64,000 bases of DNA from Anodontia alba (GCA_964016985.1 OZ024826.1:67004023-67068022); one strand, 5' to 3'. Shown: positions 33,801 through 46,557, counted from the stretch's first letter. The notes: a model not told the origin generated them from the letters alone. Program-made: numbers and translations.

Positions 33801-34339
33801 TGTATCAACACTTCTATTATAATTGGTAAATTATTATTATCCAAAACAATATTATTTTGATCTGTTATTCGCACAGAGAGTTCAGTTATACATCCGTTTA
33901 TTAGCTTCTTGAAGATTGGAAGTTCAAATCGACAAGAAACAACTTTCCCAAAGGTTTGTTAGAAACTGGTACGATTCCTAGTAATTTGCTTGTTTCACCA
34001 TCAAGAAAATTATTTGGTGTATTTATTTGGTCAAGAAAGACACGAAGCTCTTTAGTTTTGGCGATGCCAATCATTTTGTGTCCTGTGTGTTTGCCAGCTG
34101 TGAGCCGTCCATGTTTTAAACCAAGTAAAGACGAAATTCCGCTGGACAATTCGATTTCCTTGTTCGGTGGTGTTTCTAATGTGACAAATCCGTTGGTGTA
34201 ATTCACAGACAAGATGATTCATCAGAAAAAAAATCTGTCTTAGGTCATTAAAGTTATATAAGCCTGGTTCAATCCTTTTGCTTTTGGTTGCTAGATATTG
34301 TTTTGCCTGTGACAACCCAGTATATGACAAACCAGCCAA
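33793..34339 (-). pseudogene. Jelly-roll-like Polinton protein (possible minor capsid)
   Basis: Start MAGLSYTGLSQAKQYLA at 34339, continuing to LYNFNDLRQIF. After a frame change near 34220 the main part is VNYTNGFVTLETPPNKEIEL, LGLKHGRLTAGKHTGHKM, RVFLDQINTPNNFLDGE. A second frame change at ~33915 leads to ELSVRITDQNNIVL and LPIIIEVLIQ, stop at 33797-33799. The beta-rich ~180 residues and the C-terminal pattern suggest a single jelly roll, as expected of a Polinton penton-type minor capsid protein. This is a guess from composition and context. Confidence 0.4.
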
Positions 34340-34479
34340 CCCAGTATGTGATAGATTTTAATCCTATCATTTTGGTGCTGTCTCTGTTATCTATGTAATT
34401 CTGCAACTGACATGGCTTTTGAACGTTTGTTAAAGTATGAGATATAATTTTTATTTTATTTTGAAATATTAACACCTTA

Positions 34480-35720
34480 AACCTACGCGCCTATCGTAAT
34501 ATGCCTTTTGTTTGCTAAATTTTCATGCGCTAACTCTTAACCGTTCTCTAAGGTCAATTACCTATTGATAGGTAGACAATACTTGGTCATAATATCGTCA
34601 TTGGGCCACAAACATTACGTACGTAAAAATCTCAAATAGTGAGAACACTAGAGATTCCTGTGGAACCTCTTTTATGGCATATAACAACGCGGGAAGATAT
34701 CTATCCCAATCTTTCGGTCTTCCCGCGCACATTCTGCGCAACATGACTTTTAAAGTTGCGTGGACCCGCTCTTTTAGTCCGTAACGCATTGGATGATATT
34801 TCGAGGTCATTAATTGACACTCCTTTATGACCTCTGGAGTAAATTAGGAGCCGTAATCAATTAACATTTCAGTCGGTACCCCACCCTACTTAACATTTCT
34901 ACCAATGCCTCTGCAAAACGCCCAGTCTCAATACTAGGTAATTCTACCGCTTCCGGGTATGGTCGGAACGAGGCTCAGTCGGACCGATAATGTCAGCTGC
35001 TATTCTCTTTAACGGTGTATCAGTGGCAATTTCCCTAACGGAACCTTCGTTACACGTCCCTTTCACAAATGTCACATCACCACAAACACCTGGCTCAGAC
35101 AACCCTATTCATTGTCTTTCTAAATCCCAAATGGCCAGCCATTTTCGTGGGCCAGTTTCATCACCTTTTCTCGATAACTACTCTTGGCAATTGCAGTGAC
35201 ATCTTATTTCCCCGAGTAAATTACCTATATAATAAGTCCTTTTTCTTGATTATCTTAGTTACACCTCTGTTCAAACCACGACTCTTTGTAACGACCCTTG
35301 AGTCGGCTATACGCCTTATAATTTCTAACTTGGGATCAGACATTTGAGCGTTCTGGAATGCCTGTTTATTCTCACTTAGAGTCTGGTCAGGGACTTTAAG
35401 TTTCCTATATGCTTTCTCATCTTGCCCTTGTAATGCCCGCTGAAAAATGGGACATATCTGGTAACTTTGAACTATCAATATTGCCAGTTACCAAGTCATA
35501 CTAAGTGGCATCAGTTTGACCCTTAAAAATGGGTAATCGACATTAGTGACTGCCAAAGGATACCGTTCATCTATCAGAGTCACAGTTGACTTTACCAATC
35601 AAATGATCCTGAGAAATCAAGTTTCTTCTCACGACGATCAGTATCCCTTAGGACTACAACTTTCTGGCCGCCAATGGTACCTGGTGCTGTCGGTGACTTT
35701 AAGAAGTAATATACCCCTTC
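34480..35720 (-). pseudogene. Gypsy protease-integrase remnant (no RT between)
   Basis: Protease-like region at ~35700-35500 (GQKVVVLRDTD, where DTG would be expected). It passes directly into the integrase N-terminal area (PDQTLSENKQAFQNAQMSDP, RGLNRGVTKIIKKKDLLYR, 35390-35225), then KGRVTKVPLGKLPLI (~35065), a reduced core with VPTEMLIDYGS (~34870), and the 3' core block 34810-34600: SKYHPMRYGLKERVHATLKV, KDWDRYLPALLYAIKEVPQE. The Glu of the catalytic triad is in LKERVH. Small deletions remove much of the core between the two Asp positions. Ends ~34480. Confidence 0.65.
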
Positions 35721-35859
35721 TTTATCATCTGAATTCAAGGAACTATCCACCTTTGCTTCTAGTCTCCACGCTAGAGGCAGTCACCAACAATATCTTTTCG
35801 TCTCTAACAATATCTGCGCTTCCAGTCGGGTTTATTGCAATATTTATACGTCAGATGTA

Positions 35860-36830
35860 GTTTCCCATAAACCCTGCACTTAATCTCTGGCTTATTGCCA
35901 GACTTATTTGGTTCTACCTTTTTGTAACCATTACTATATTGTCGCGTTGCGCTTTCGCTACGCCACCTCGCGCTTCAGCGTCGGCTTATCTAGCCATCTC
36001 AATTACATGACTCTAAATATTGATCACGTGCTATAAAATCGCATACCGCTTCGTATGATCTTTCAACTTTAGCCAACGTTAGCCATTTATTTAAATAGCT
36101 ATTCAGCCTATTTAAAAGTGTCAGACTTCTCAGGCCGAAATAACGAAATTTCTTTCGAAATCCACGCTCTGTCATATCAAAAGTCTTTAACAATGTCATA
36201 ACTGGCCGCGTCCTCATTTGACAACCTATCTTATACATCTAAGAACTTCCCCTTTAATAATGCATTTAAATATGGCGTTCATAGTCGTACCCCAATTGTT
36301 AGCTATTGCGTACCCCTCAAACCGGGACAAATAACAATCCGTTTTGACACTATCCTCGAAGTAAGGCACCGGGATCGCGCGCATGTGCTGTTATGCAGTT
36401 CTACCTGACGGGCTAACCCATATCTTAATTTCTCTGTTTGCCCTCTCGGCCTCAGCCGATTCAACAGCTTTATCTCTTTCCGCCTTCTCAGCCTCGGCTT
36501 TGGCTTTGACCTTCTCGGCCTCGGCTTTTGTCTTCTAGACCTCGCATAGCATGGCCCTTTCCGTCCTTTCTTTTTCCTGCTGACTACTAACTCATTCCCT
36601 CAATTCCTGTCCTTCATAACCTAATTTTTTTCTAACTTGGCCAGCTTTAATGACTGACGTAAAATCTCGCGTCAAATTTAAACACAAATTCAAATTTAAA
36701 ATTGTCCAGCTGCATATTACTGCAATTCTCTTCGCGTCGGCTTCGACAGAGAACACAACACGACCGGAAACTACAATTTTATTAATCTGACTCAAACAAG
36801 TCGTCTCCGATTTTCGTGATTTTGTGTGTT
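35860..36830 (-). pseudogene. Gypsy gag remnant
   Basis: Upstream part: KKLGYEGQELREW followed by a Lys/Ala/Glu-rich coiled-coil segment (36385-36560, EAEKVKAKAEAE type). Next a degenerate capsid stretch (YLSRFEGYAIANNW, ~36330), then the cleaner block 36238-35999: LLKTFDMTERGFRKKFRYF, LNSYLNKWLTLAKVE, YEAVCDFIARDQYLESC, a capsid/SCAN-like pattern. Finally a zinc-knuckle remnant CRVYGKLHLTYKYC (~35870), in which the second Cys of CCHC is Tyr. Several stops. Confidence 0.65.
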
Positions 36831-36860
36831 CTTTGTTTCCAAAGGCAATTCTTTTTGACT

Positions 36861-37737
36861 TTGATTAATCAAATTGCTGACAAAACGTGTGCGGTGAACT
36901 TTGTCATGCTGATGTGAAGAGAATGCACCTTTCACACCAACAACAGTATGTTTCTTTTTATTAGAATTTTATTGTGTACCTTATTACTATACTCTCCTTT
37001 CAATATGAAACAATTAGAACCAGCTTTTGCACGGCCCCTGTAGTCTTTCTGTAGCGTTTGTCCACAGGCACACGACTGTTTATTTGTGATCTTTTTTTTT
37101 TACATATTATAAAATGTTAGCCTATCATTACTTTTCTATCAAATTTCAAGTCGATCGGTTATGAGCTAGAGGATATTTCCAGATCTCATAATCTGTATAA
37201 AAAAAAATACAAACACAAAAACAACAACAACAACAAAAAAAAAAATATTCCGCCGAGTGCCTATGCATTTGTCGAGTCTTCCACGGTCAAGCACCACGGT
37301 CACCCATCCAGCTACTAACCGCGATCTCCGTTGCTTAACTTTATGAAAAAGCCAACCACTAACGAAACACCAATGAACAATTTCGACCAATCAAAAACGA
37401 GACCGAAAGAATTGAGCAATAACTAGATGTTTCTTCAAAATTGATATAAAGTCGGCTTATCGCCCAGCATTGACGGGCCGTGCAATAGGGTAGAACAGAG
37501 TTCCTTTCGTTATTTCCTCATTGCGAAGGCTTGATCCCGACAGATCATAAGGAGTGGCTAGTCAACCATGTAGTGTTCTTCCCTGAGCTTATTACATTTT
37601 AGCCCTCACCATAGAAAGAACGTAGGTGAGAGGGCCTAAACCGAAAACATCTCGACAAAGGTCGTGACATCTAGCGTCGTAAACTAGTTTGCCCTCCCTG
37701 TCGATATAATTTCAGCGGGGTGTATTTATAATAAATT
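36861..37737. other. Spacer, possible Gypsy 5' region
   Basis: No coding region. This could include the LTR and leader of the Gypsy fragment, but I could not match it to another copy in the window. Contains an A/C-rich microsatellite-like tract at 37200-37246. Confidence 0.3.
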
Positions 37738-38365
37738 TTGATGACGAAAAAATCAATATCTGATTCACAATTTTCACGTGACTTATTTATAAATTATTAT
37801 GTAACAATTTTTATTTTAAACTTTCAGGTCAAAAATGGACTTCTACCAAAAGATTCAAAAATATTTTATGACGAAACCCCTTTTCCACTTGGATTTAATG
37901 ATAATATTTACCATGAAGGAAATATTTCTAAAATGCCGGATTTCGATACTTTTTTCCTTTTAGATATTACAAAAAGTAATAAACAATCCCATGGTAAGCG
38001 CAAAAATGGGAATTTTAAACGAAAACATAAAACTGTCTTATCACTTTTTGATTTAAATATTCTCTTAAATTCTGGACGTCATCAAATGCTTTCTAAACTA
38101 ACTTCACTGTCAATTTCTTCATTACGTAAGTTAGATGATGAGACTAAATTTTATGATAGAAAACATGATCTGTATGACGCAGCTTTCCTTACTAGATGTT
38201 ATACTCAACATGCTCTTCATCCTTTCATTGATTCTGAAATTAACCACATTAGACACTTCATCAAAATTCCATTAATAAAGGTATTGAATTCATAGATTTA
38301 TCTAGTATAATATAACATCAGCTATAACTTCTTATTTCGAAAACACGGAATCTCCTAATAGTGAT
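37738..38365 (+). pseudogene. Penelope-like element, 5' ORF fragment (copy 2)
   Basis: Open frame of 185 codons (37738-38295). It contains PDFDTFFLLDITKSNKQSHG, a basic stretch, KTVLSLFDLNILLNSGRHQM and PFIDSEINHIRHFIKIP. The last block recurs almost identically in the 5' part of the larger Penelope-like element at 51.5-51.9 kb (minus strand), and homology continues past the stop at 38295 in another frame (FIDLSSI, SYFENTESP) to ~38365. So it is the N-terminal region of the same family, cut before the RT. No known domain in this part. Confidence 0.65.
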
Positions 38366-40394
38366 GTTCCACATAATACGTTCGTTTACCTAACCGACGG
38401 TAATTTAACGGTATATATACTCTGAGGAAGTCTTGCATGAGTTATTGTAGTACGCAGGCAAGGATCTGTTCAGTGCGTGTATCCGTTATAGCTACACAAG
38501 CAGACGACATGTACCAGCGCTTATTTCGGAAGGAACCAGCAAGATTTTATTTTGCGTCTGTCTGTCCCACACCCCAGTGATAGCAGAGTTTGCAATGGCT
38601 ACGATGGTTCAGTTACAGGTCTTTTAGATTGTAGTTTTAAATCAATAATAAGTAAATTAATATTAATGATTTGCCAATGTGAAGGCTCTGTCAAGGATGA
38701 GTTTACATGTATTGTAGCTTTTTCAGGTTTTGCAGGCTGATCTGAGCCTTTGCTGATTAAACGTCCAAAAGATACGTTTTCTTTTATAACTTGACAATCT
38801 GAGCCCAGCTGTTCTAAGCATCCTTAGGTTAACAAGCTCGTTAAAGGTCTATTCGTTAAGTTATTATCAAATACACTGATATTTTTTTCTGAAGAAAATG
38901 TGATTAGCTTTTACAGTGCAAAAACCTGCTCACATTTTTTTTCTTTTTTTTTTTTTTTTTTTTTTCATAAAAATATCAGTGATTGTGTATCACATGATAC
39001 AAATTTAAATGTCTTGTTAGCTAACGACATCGTAAGTTTTGAACAACTGGGCCCGAGATTTCAATTTGAAACAATTATCTAAGAATGAATCGACTTTGGA
39101 GCTTTCCTAAAATGAAAATTCCAATAAAAAACGGATCTTAAATACTCTACCCTTCTCTTATTCATTCATTTTTTCTTCCTTTTTTTTTTCATTGTAGAAC
39201 CTAACGTAGGTTCAACTTAAACTCAAGGAATGAGTGTTAACACTGACTGAAAGTTCGAATCTACATATTGAATCTACATATTGAAACTGCTTCATTTGAA
39301 TGTAGTTTGACTCTCCCCTGAGCAAAACCCGGGATAGACGGTCTTCTGCGTCTGGCGTTCTTCATCGTTTGGCAGTCCATATTTTCAAATCGGCTATTTG
39401 ACCCGGGAGCCTAAGATAAAAATGGTGGTGTCCCTTCATCAAAGGAAGAGACCTCAAATTACAAAAAAAGAAAGAAAAAAAAAAAAAGAAAAAAAAGTTT
39501 CTTTCCAGAACCTATCATGCTTACATAACAGTTTACAAGTGTAAAAAATGTTTAGCCTTCTGCGAAAGTTTTAAACTTAAACGCGTAGCTATCATTTCAA
39601 ACCACAAACAGCACTGCTTAAGATAGAAAGTTGCATTCATGACAAAACTGGCCAAGACCATTTTGATGTTTGTTTCAAAATTATTCTCACTTCCAATCTA
39701 TAATTAGATAGTGTACGTCAGACTACTATGTGATAAAGTATGCATCATTGTTTTGACGGAATGATCACGTTAACACGTCCGTGCAATGTATACCCTTGTA
39801 AAATGTACTTGATATTGTGGAAAGTTTTCAAAGATATATATTCTTTTTATTGTAGTTGCTCAAAACATAGATTGTTGGCTATATTAGTCCTGTTGAGGAT
39901 TCACAAGCTATCCTTTGAGCAGTCATAAGAAAAATATCACCATTTTTTATAACGCCATTAATGAATGATATATTTTGCATAGGTATGTGCAACAGTTTTG
40001 AAATCATGCATTTGTTAATTGCTTAAAGTTTGTAGACATTTTAGGGGGTCTTTCCGTTACTCAATCAAAGCACTGAGAGTGCTGATGGTGGCGGTTTCCT
40101 TAATTTCTATAAGCCTCTAGACTACATATCATCTGTACTTTCACTTTGTTCAATATTTCTTGATATGTAACTAAAGCAATGCCATTTTCGCTACACCATG
40201 TGTGCATTCTGCACAATTCAGAGTAACTAGTTTCAGTATCATGAATATTTGAACCACATCATTGTGGTTCTGAACCCCTTTTAACCACATTTTTATTTAA
40301 TTTCCCTGTACTGTGTACAGTAACATTATTTATAATCAGATAACACAGTTTTTTTGTTTGTTTTTTTTGTTTTTTATTTTTCAAGTATGAAATA
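38366..40394. other. AT-rich spacer, no supported gene
   Basis: Contains poly(T) at 38944-38965, poly(A) at 39462-39494 and short frames only. Confidence 0.45.
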
Positions 40395-40520
40395 CTTACA
40401 TGTTACTTATTTCTTAAAGGACTGAAAGGATTGTAAGTTGTGGGTATTCATTACAACTACCCTATCAATAACTTTCAAATAAGTACCAACAACATATGTT
40501 TTATGTAGAAATTATAATTA
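40395..40520. repeat. Hairpin palindrome P, weak copy
   Basis: Only outer phrases of the P family remain ('aagttgtgggtattcattac' and 'taagtaccaacaacatatgt'). Confidence 0.4.
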
Positions 40521-40655
40521 AAAAGATAATCTGGATAATCATCTAGAGTGCTTAAATGTACATAGTTCTGGCCTTTTACTGTTTACCGTCTGTTATTCCA
40601 TCCATTTGAGGAGTCATTATGTCCATTTTATATATATATATATTGTATCTAGAAA

Positions 40656-42370
40656 CAAACAAGAGCTCTACAAGCGGAGGCATCATACGCCCTTGGCAAG
40701 TAATAAGATGTAGCACATATGCGGACTACTGTGCAATTCTGTGCTCCAGACCTGTGTAAATTTGTAAGTGGAGTTAGCTGGAAACCAAAAAATTACCAAA
40801 AATTTCAAAGGGACATAATGCTGCTACTATTTGTTGGACTGTAATTTTGAAATAATATGTGCTGCTCCACATCATGGTCAAACTACAAATCAAGTTTCAG
40901 CTTGATTGGATGTAAACTATATGAGGAGTTAGCTGGGAACAAAAGATTAACAGAATTTTAAAGGGGCATAACTCTGCTAATATTTGGTGTACTGTAACCT
41001 CCTAATAATATGCGCTGCTCCACACCACGGTCTAACAATAAATCGCTTTTCAGCATGATTGGATGTAAACTATAGAAGGAGTTAGCCAGAAATGCAAAGT
41101 TTATGGAAATTTTTAATGGGGCATAACTCTGGTAATATTTGATGTTTGGTAACCTCAAAATAATATGTGCCGCTCCACATTATATTCTTATTATAAATCG
41201 AGTTTAAGCTCAGTGTAAATATTTACAAAGTTTCAGTTTGATCAGGTGTAAACTATAGGAGTTAGCCAGAAACGAAAAGATTACAGAATTTTCAAAGGGG
41301 CATAGCTCTGCTAATATATGGTGGACCGTAACCTCAAAATAATATACCCTGCTCCACTTCATGGTGTAACTATAAATCAAGTTTCAGCTTGATCCAATGT
41401 AAACTGTAGTAGGAATAAGCCGGAAACAAAAAATTTACAGAATTTTTCAAAGAGGCAAAACTGCCAATATTTGGTGGACTGTAACCTTGAAATAATTTGC
41501 GCTGCTCCACATCATGTTCTTACTATAAATCAAGTTTAAGCGCGATCAAATGTAAACTGTAGGAGGAGTTAGCTGGGGAAGTGAAAAATTTACTGAAAAT
41601 TTCAAAGGAAAATAACTCTGCTGATATTTGGTGGACTGTAACCTCGAATATATATGAGCTGTTCGATATCATGGTCTAACTTTAAATCAAGTTTCAGCTT
41701 GATCCGATGTAAACTGTAGGAGGAGTTGGCCAGAAACAAAAAGTTTACCGAAATATTCCAAGGGACATAACTCTGTTAATATTTGGTGGAGTGTGGCCTC
41801 AAAACAACATGCGCTGCATCACATCATGGTCTACCTATAAATCAAACTTCAGCTTGATCGGATGTAAACTGTAGGAGAAGCTAGCAAGAAACTGAAAAAT
41901 TTAGCGAAATTTTCAAAGGGTCATTATTCTGCTAATATTTGATGGACTGTAACCTCGAACAAATATGCACTGTTCCACATCATGGTCTAACTGTAAATCA
42001 AGTTTCAGCTTGATCTGATGTAAACTGTAGGAGGATTTAGTCAGAAACGAAAAGTTTACTGAAATTTTCAAAGGGACATATCTCTGCTAATATTAGGTGG
42101 ACTGTAACCTTGAAATAATATGCACTGTTCCACATCATGGTCTAAGTATAAATCAAGTTTCAGCTTGATTGGATGTAAACTGTAGGAGGAGTTAGCTGGA
42201 AACAAAACAGGAAATTTCAAAGGGGCATAACCCTGTTAGTATTTGGTGGACTGTAACCCTGAAACATTATGTGCTGCTCCACATCATGGTCAATTTATAA
42301 ACCAAGATTCAGCCTGATGGGATGTAAACTGTAGGAGGAGTTAGCTGGAAACAAAAAAGTTTATGGCTTC
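40656..42370 (+). mobile_element. Core-repeat element with ~155-bp units (subfamily 3)
   Basis: Left end 'acaagagctctacaagcgga' shares only the initial ACAAGAG with the 7.5-kb element. Ten units anchored on 'catggtctaa-tataaatca' lie at about 40874, 41027, 41185, 41361, 41513, 41671, 41826, 41982, 42137 and 42287 (spacing 150-175). Units contain 'gcataactctgctaatattt', 'ggtggactgtaacct' and 'caagtttcagcttgat'. No ACGG tract and no right hairpin were found. Confidence 0.7.
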
Positions 42371-43420
42371 AGACCCCATAACCTAATACGCCCTGTTTGA
42401 AAAACGAGTATAATAAAAACAGCAGTGAGCTTAAAGATGTTCAGATGCATCCCCTAATTTCAGAATATTTCAAATTACGGTAAAGATATTGGCAAAATGA
42501 AAATTATGTTGAAAACCCCATTTAGAGATTCCTGAATGTTCAAAGTCTTAGTAACTGGTATTACTATTTATACTTTGTAAAAAAGCTATCCCACAATACA
42601 CTATCCTATGATGTCACTGATTCTTTTAGATTTTAAATCCTCATCATTTTATTCCAGACTGCTAATTTTAATTAAAAAAAAAAGTAAGTATTCTATTACT
42701 ATTGATATTAAGACTTAAAATTTCAAGCTAGAATTTTTTTTTTTTTAATTATGAAAACTAATATAATTAAATTCCAAAAACTTTTTTTTTAAATATGAAA
42801 AATGCAAGATACAGGTTACTATGTTGGAAAAAAAATTACCAAGAACAAATTTATTTTTGATAATTACATTCCAAAGATCATTACAAAATACACATAAAAC
42901 TTAAGTCAAATAACTTCAGACAATGGAATTTAAATTTTAGTTTGACATAAATTTGATTTCTCAAAATTAAATTGTATCAAACTAAATATGAAAATGTATA
43001 AGCACTGCACCCTAACAAAAAGGGAAGAGACCTTTTCTCTCTGTAAACATTCTTTGAATATTTTCAAATTAAATTTTTTTAAAAGATTTTTGAAAAAAAT
43101 TTCATAAGAACCACTGTTGTAAGTACATGTATTTGGAATATTTTCAAATTAAAGTTTTTAAAACATTTTTTCAAATTTTTCATAAAAACCAATGATGTAA
43201 GTATTTGGAATATTTCAGTAAGGTTTTCACCATTTGACTCGCTAGTCACATGTCTTTCTTTTTAGCACATACACAACCAAAAGTGAAATAAGAGGATGTG
43301 TCTGCTTTAATCTATGAAAAATATTTGTGGTTAAAATAAGGTTTCACAAAATCCAAAATCAAGCTTCGAATTCAACTGTGATTTTTGTTTGTCTCAGCTC
43401 TCTGCACTCTTCATATATAA
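42371..43420. other. AT-rich spacer
   Basis: Very AT-rich. A ~65-bp phrase around 'atttggaatattttcaaatt' is duplicated at 43060-43130 and 43132-43215. No gene. Confidence 0.5.
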
Positions 43421-44460
43421 ACAAGAGGACCATGGTGGTCATTAACGCTCACCTGTGCCTAAAAGGTCACTCAGTGTCTACAATATTCATTAATCTGGAG
43501 GATATAACTCCAAAATATCCATGTCCTCCACTTCTGCAAGTTTAAGGAAGATCCAATTTTAACTGATGAAGCTATGCAGCAAACAAGTTTCTACTACCAA
43601 ATACTATCAGGGGAGATAACAAAAAAAAAAACAAAAAAAAAACACAGCATCCAGAGTTCTGGTCCTTACATGCAACACACCTTTTTAACCTCATGTACAA
43701 TTCTACCAAGTATCATCAATGTATCTTCCATGGCGCTTAAGTTATGACAATCACATGATTTCCACTTACAAATACTGTCAGGGGAGTGAACTCAAAAACT
43801 GCAGTATTCTAAGTTACAGTTTTTGTATACGACTAACCTTCTTACCTCCTGTTCAATCCTACCAAGTACTATCAATATATTTCAAAGGGTTTTGGACTTA
43901 CAAGGTCTCTATTACCAAATACTGACAGGGGAGATACCTAAAAAATTGCAGTACCTAGAGTTGTAGATCTTGTACAAGACGCGTCTTCTCAACGTCTTGT
44001 ACAATTCTCCTTAATATCATCGATATATCTGAAATGGTGTTGAAATTATGGCAATCATAAGGTTTCCATTACCAAATACTGTCAGGGGAGATAACTAAAA
44101 ACTGTGGCATCTAGAGTTGTGATTCTTTTGTGTGACATGCTTTCTCAACCTTATGTACAATCCTACCAAGTATCATCAATGCATCTGAAAAGATGTTGGA
44201 GTTACCAAGATCACAAAGTTTCTATTAGGGGAGATAATTCTAAACCACAGCATCTGGAGTTGTAGTTTATGCAACACATCTTCTCAACCTCATGTACAAT
44301 CCTACTGAGTTCAATCAATATATCTGAAAGGGTGTTGGAGTTATCAAATGCACAAGATTTCTTTTACTAAATACTGTCAGGGCAGATAACTGTGGGACCT
44401 AGAGTTGTAGTTCTTGTATGTGCCACACCTCAATTCTTTCAAAAGATATGTTCTGGGAAC
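43421..44460 (+). mobile_element. Core-repeat element with ~150-bp units (subfamily 4)
   Basis: Left end 'acaagaggaccatggtggtc' followed by 'cgctcacctg', the same terminus as the 7.49-kb element. About six units with 'ctaccaagtatcatcaat', 'ccaaatactgtcaggggaga' and 'gcatctagagttgtagttct', at about 43703, 43859, 44009, 44163 and 44303. The internal sequence is unrelated to subfamilies 1-3. The right end grades into a P-hairpin half at 44440-44545. Confidence 0.7.
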
Positions 44461-44704
44461 TCAATGAAAGCATGCTACCAGGACGTTTCTAGAAGTCCTA
44501 GTTAGTACCCACAACATATGTTTACTAGGGGAAATAAGAAAATATGTACCTAAGCACTCCTTTAATCTGGAGCTCTGAAATGTAGACATTTCTTGTCTGA
44601 TTCTCTTGATGATAATACATTTTAAGATTTTTTTTTATCCATTTCAAAAGGTACAAATTATCTGACCAGCAAGAGAAACTGGGCCTAATTCAAAACCATA
44701 TTAT

Positions 44705-44955
44705 TTAAGTAGTTGTGGTCATGATACACTCAAATTACACAAACCTTATTCCAAACTCATAAATCTGTAAAATAATGATGAATCAGAATGTTCAGACCAA
44801 CAGACATGGACCCCAGAATAAAGGGTATAATCAGGCATCCATGGACAGTAAGCCTTACTTGGTAAGCAAGCTTTGCCCACCATGCCCATAAGCCTGAACA
44901 AAAGACATGTAGGTAGAAGTGTTATGTCCGGGATTTTGGAAGTCTACTTATGAAA
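44705..44955 (-). mobile_element. Truncated Penelope-like 3' tail
   Basis: Matches 15598-15850 in the same orientation, including the phrase at the RT stop ('aagtctacttatg'). Only the 3' untranslated part is present, a typical 5'-truncated retrocopy. Confidence 0.7.
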
Positions 44956-45090
44956 TCAGTAAAAAAAGTAACCATTTCTTCAAATCAGAATATTTTCTGA
45001 CTAATTTTTATGAGACAACTAATCTATCTATATTCCCTGCATTCATTACTGTTTTTGCCTGGCAAGAAATAGAAACAAAATACTGGGCCT

Positions 45091-45980
<890 letters not shown>

Positions 45981-45984
45981 CTGA

Positions 45985-46052
45985 AAACTGTGACCTCTAG
46001 CTTGCAAGTTCTCTACCCAACTGAGCTAACCAGATGGCTGTACCCCCAATCA
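45985..46052 (-). repeat. tRNA-like SINE head
   Basis: On the minus strand 'GCCATCTGGTTAGCTCAGTT' followed by 'GGGTAGAGAACTTGCAAGCT' and 'AGGTCACAG' looks like a tRNA 5' half with A box and an eroded B box. Probably the head of an old tRNA-derived SINE. Confidence 0.5.
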
Positions 46053-46102
46053 TCACACCAGGATTTTTTGATGCCTGAATAAGATTAATGTGTGTGCGTG
46101 TT

Positions 46103-46108
<6 letters not shown>

Positions 46109-46151
<43 letters not shown>

Positions 46152-46325
46152 ATTTGGGTTTTATGTCTCTTTCAAGAATATTTCACTTATATCGAGCCGA
46201 TCGTTCATCAAAGGTGGGCGAAAACCGGAGTACCCGGGGGAAAACCACCTGACCATCCGTAAGCAGAACACGGCTTTCCCACGTGACGTGACCCGAGCGA
46301 GACTCGAACCACAGCGGTGAGAAAT
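46109..46325 (-). mobile_element. tRNA-headed SINE, family B copy 2 (head truncated)
   Basis: Same body as 12382-12560 ('cttatatcgagccgatcgtt', 'ggcgaaaaccggagtacccg'). The poly(A) tail is a ~42-base T run at 46109-46150. The match stops at 'cacagcggtgagaaa', so the tRNA-like head is missing. Confidence 0.85.
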
Positions 46326-46557
46326 GATGAAATTTTAGTATCAGTTTATATTATAAATATTTTGTATGCATATGTGTGTGCAGTTTTGGGGCCTAGAGGT
46401 TGACAAAACATGGAACTGTCATGGATTCATGGAATAACGGAAAGTTCCGAAAAAAGTACTGAAATGTCCGTAGTATTGGTCTATAGTCACCCAAATGGTC
46501 CCAAGCCTTGTACATGGAGTTAACAAAACACGAAAACATTGGCACTGTTGCATCTTC

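Larger units (their letters stand above)
20000..34465. mobile_element. Decayed Polinton/Maverick DNA transposon
   Basis: Large self-synthesising transposon carrying protein-primed PolB, a retroviral-type integrase, an FtsK/HerA packaging ATPase, a double-jelly-roll capsid protein and several conserved Polinton proteins (listed separately). The combination is diagnostic. About 14.4 kb of it is recognisable, including a 1.6-kb Tc1 insertion. Almost every gene has frameshifts or stops, so it is dead. The right side meets a Gypsy fragment near 34.46 kb and the left edge is uncertain. No terminal inverted repeats or 6-bp target duplication were found, so the outer ends may be lost. Confidence 0.85.
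34465..36860 (-). mobile_element. Decayed Ty3/Gypsy-type retrotransposon fragment
   Basis: On the minus strand, in order: gag, zinc knuckle, protease-like region, integrase. The left edge lies at ~34465, directly against the Polinton. No reverse transcriptase, RNase H or LTR pair was found, so this is a partial copy. Every domain has stops and shifts. Confidence 0.75.
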
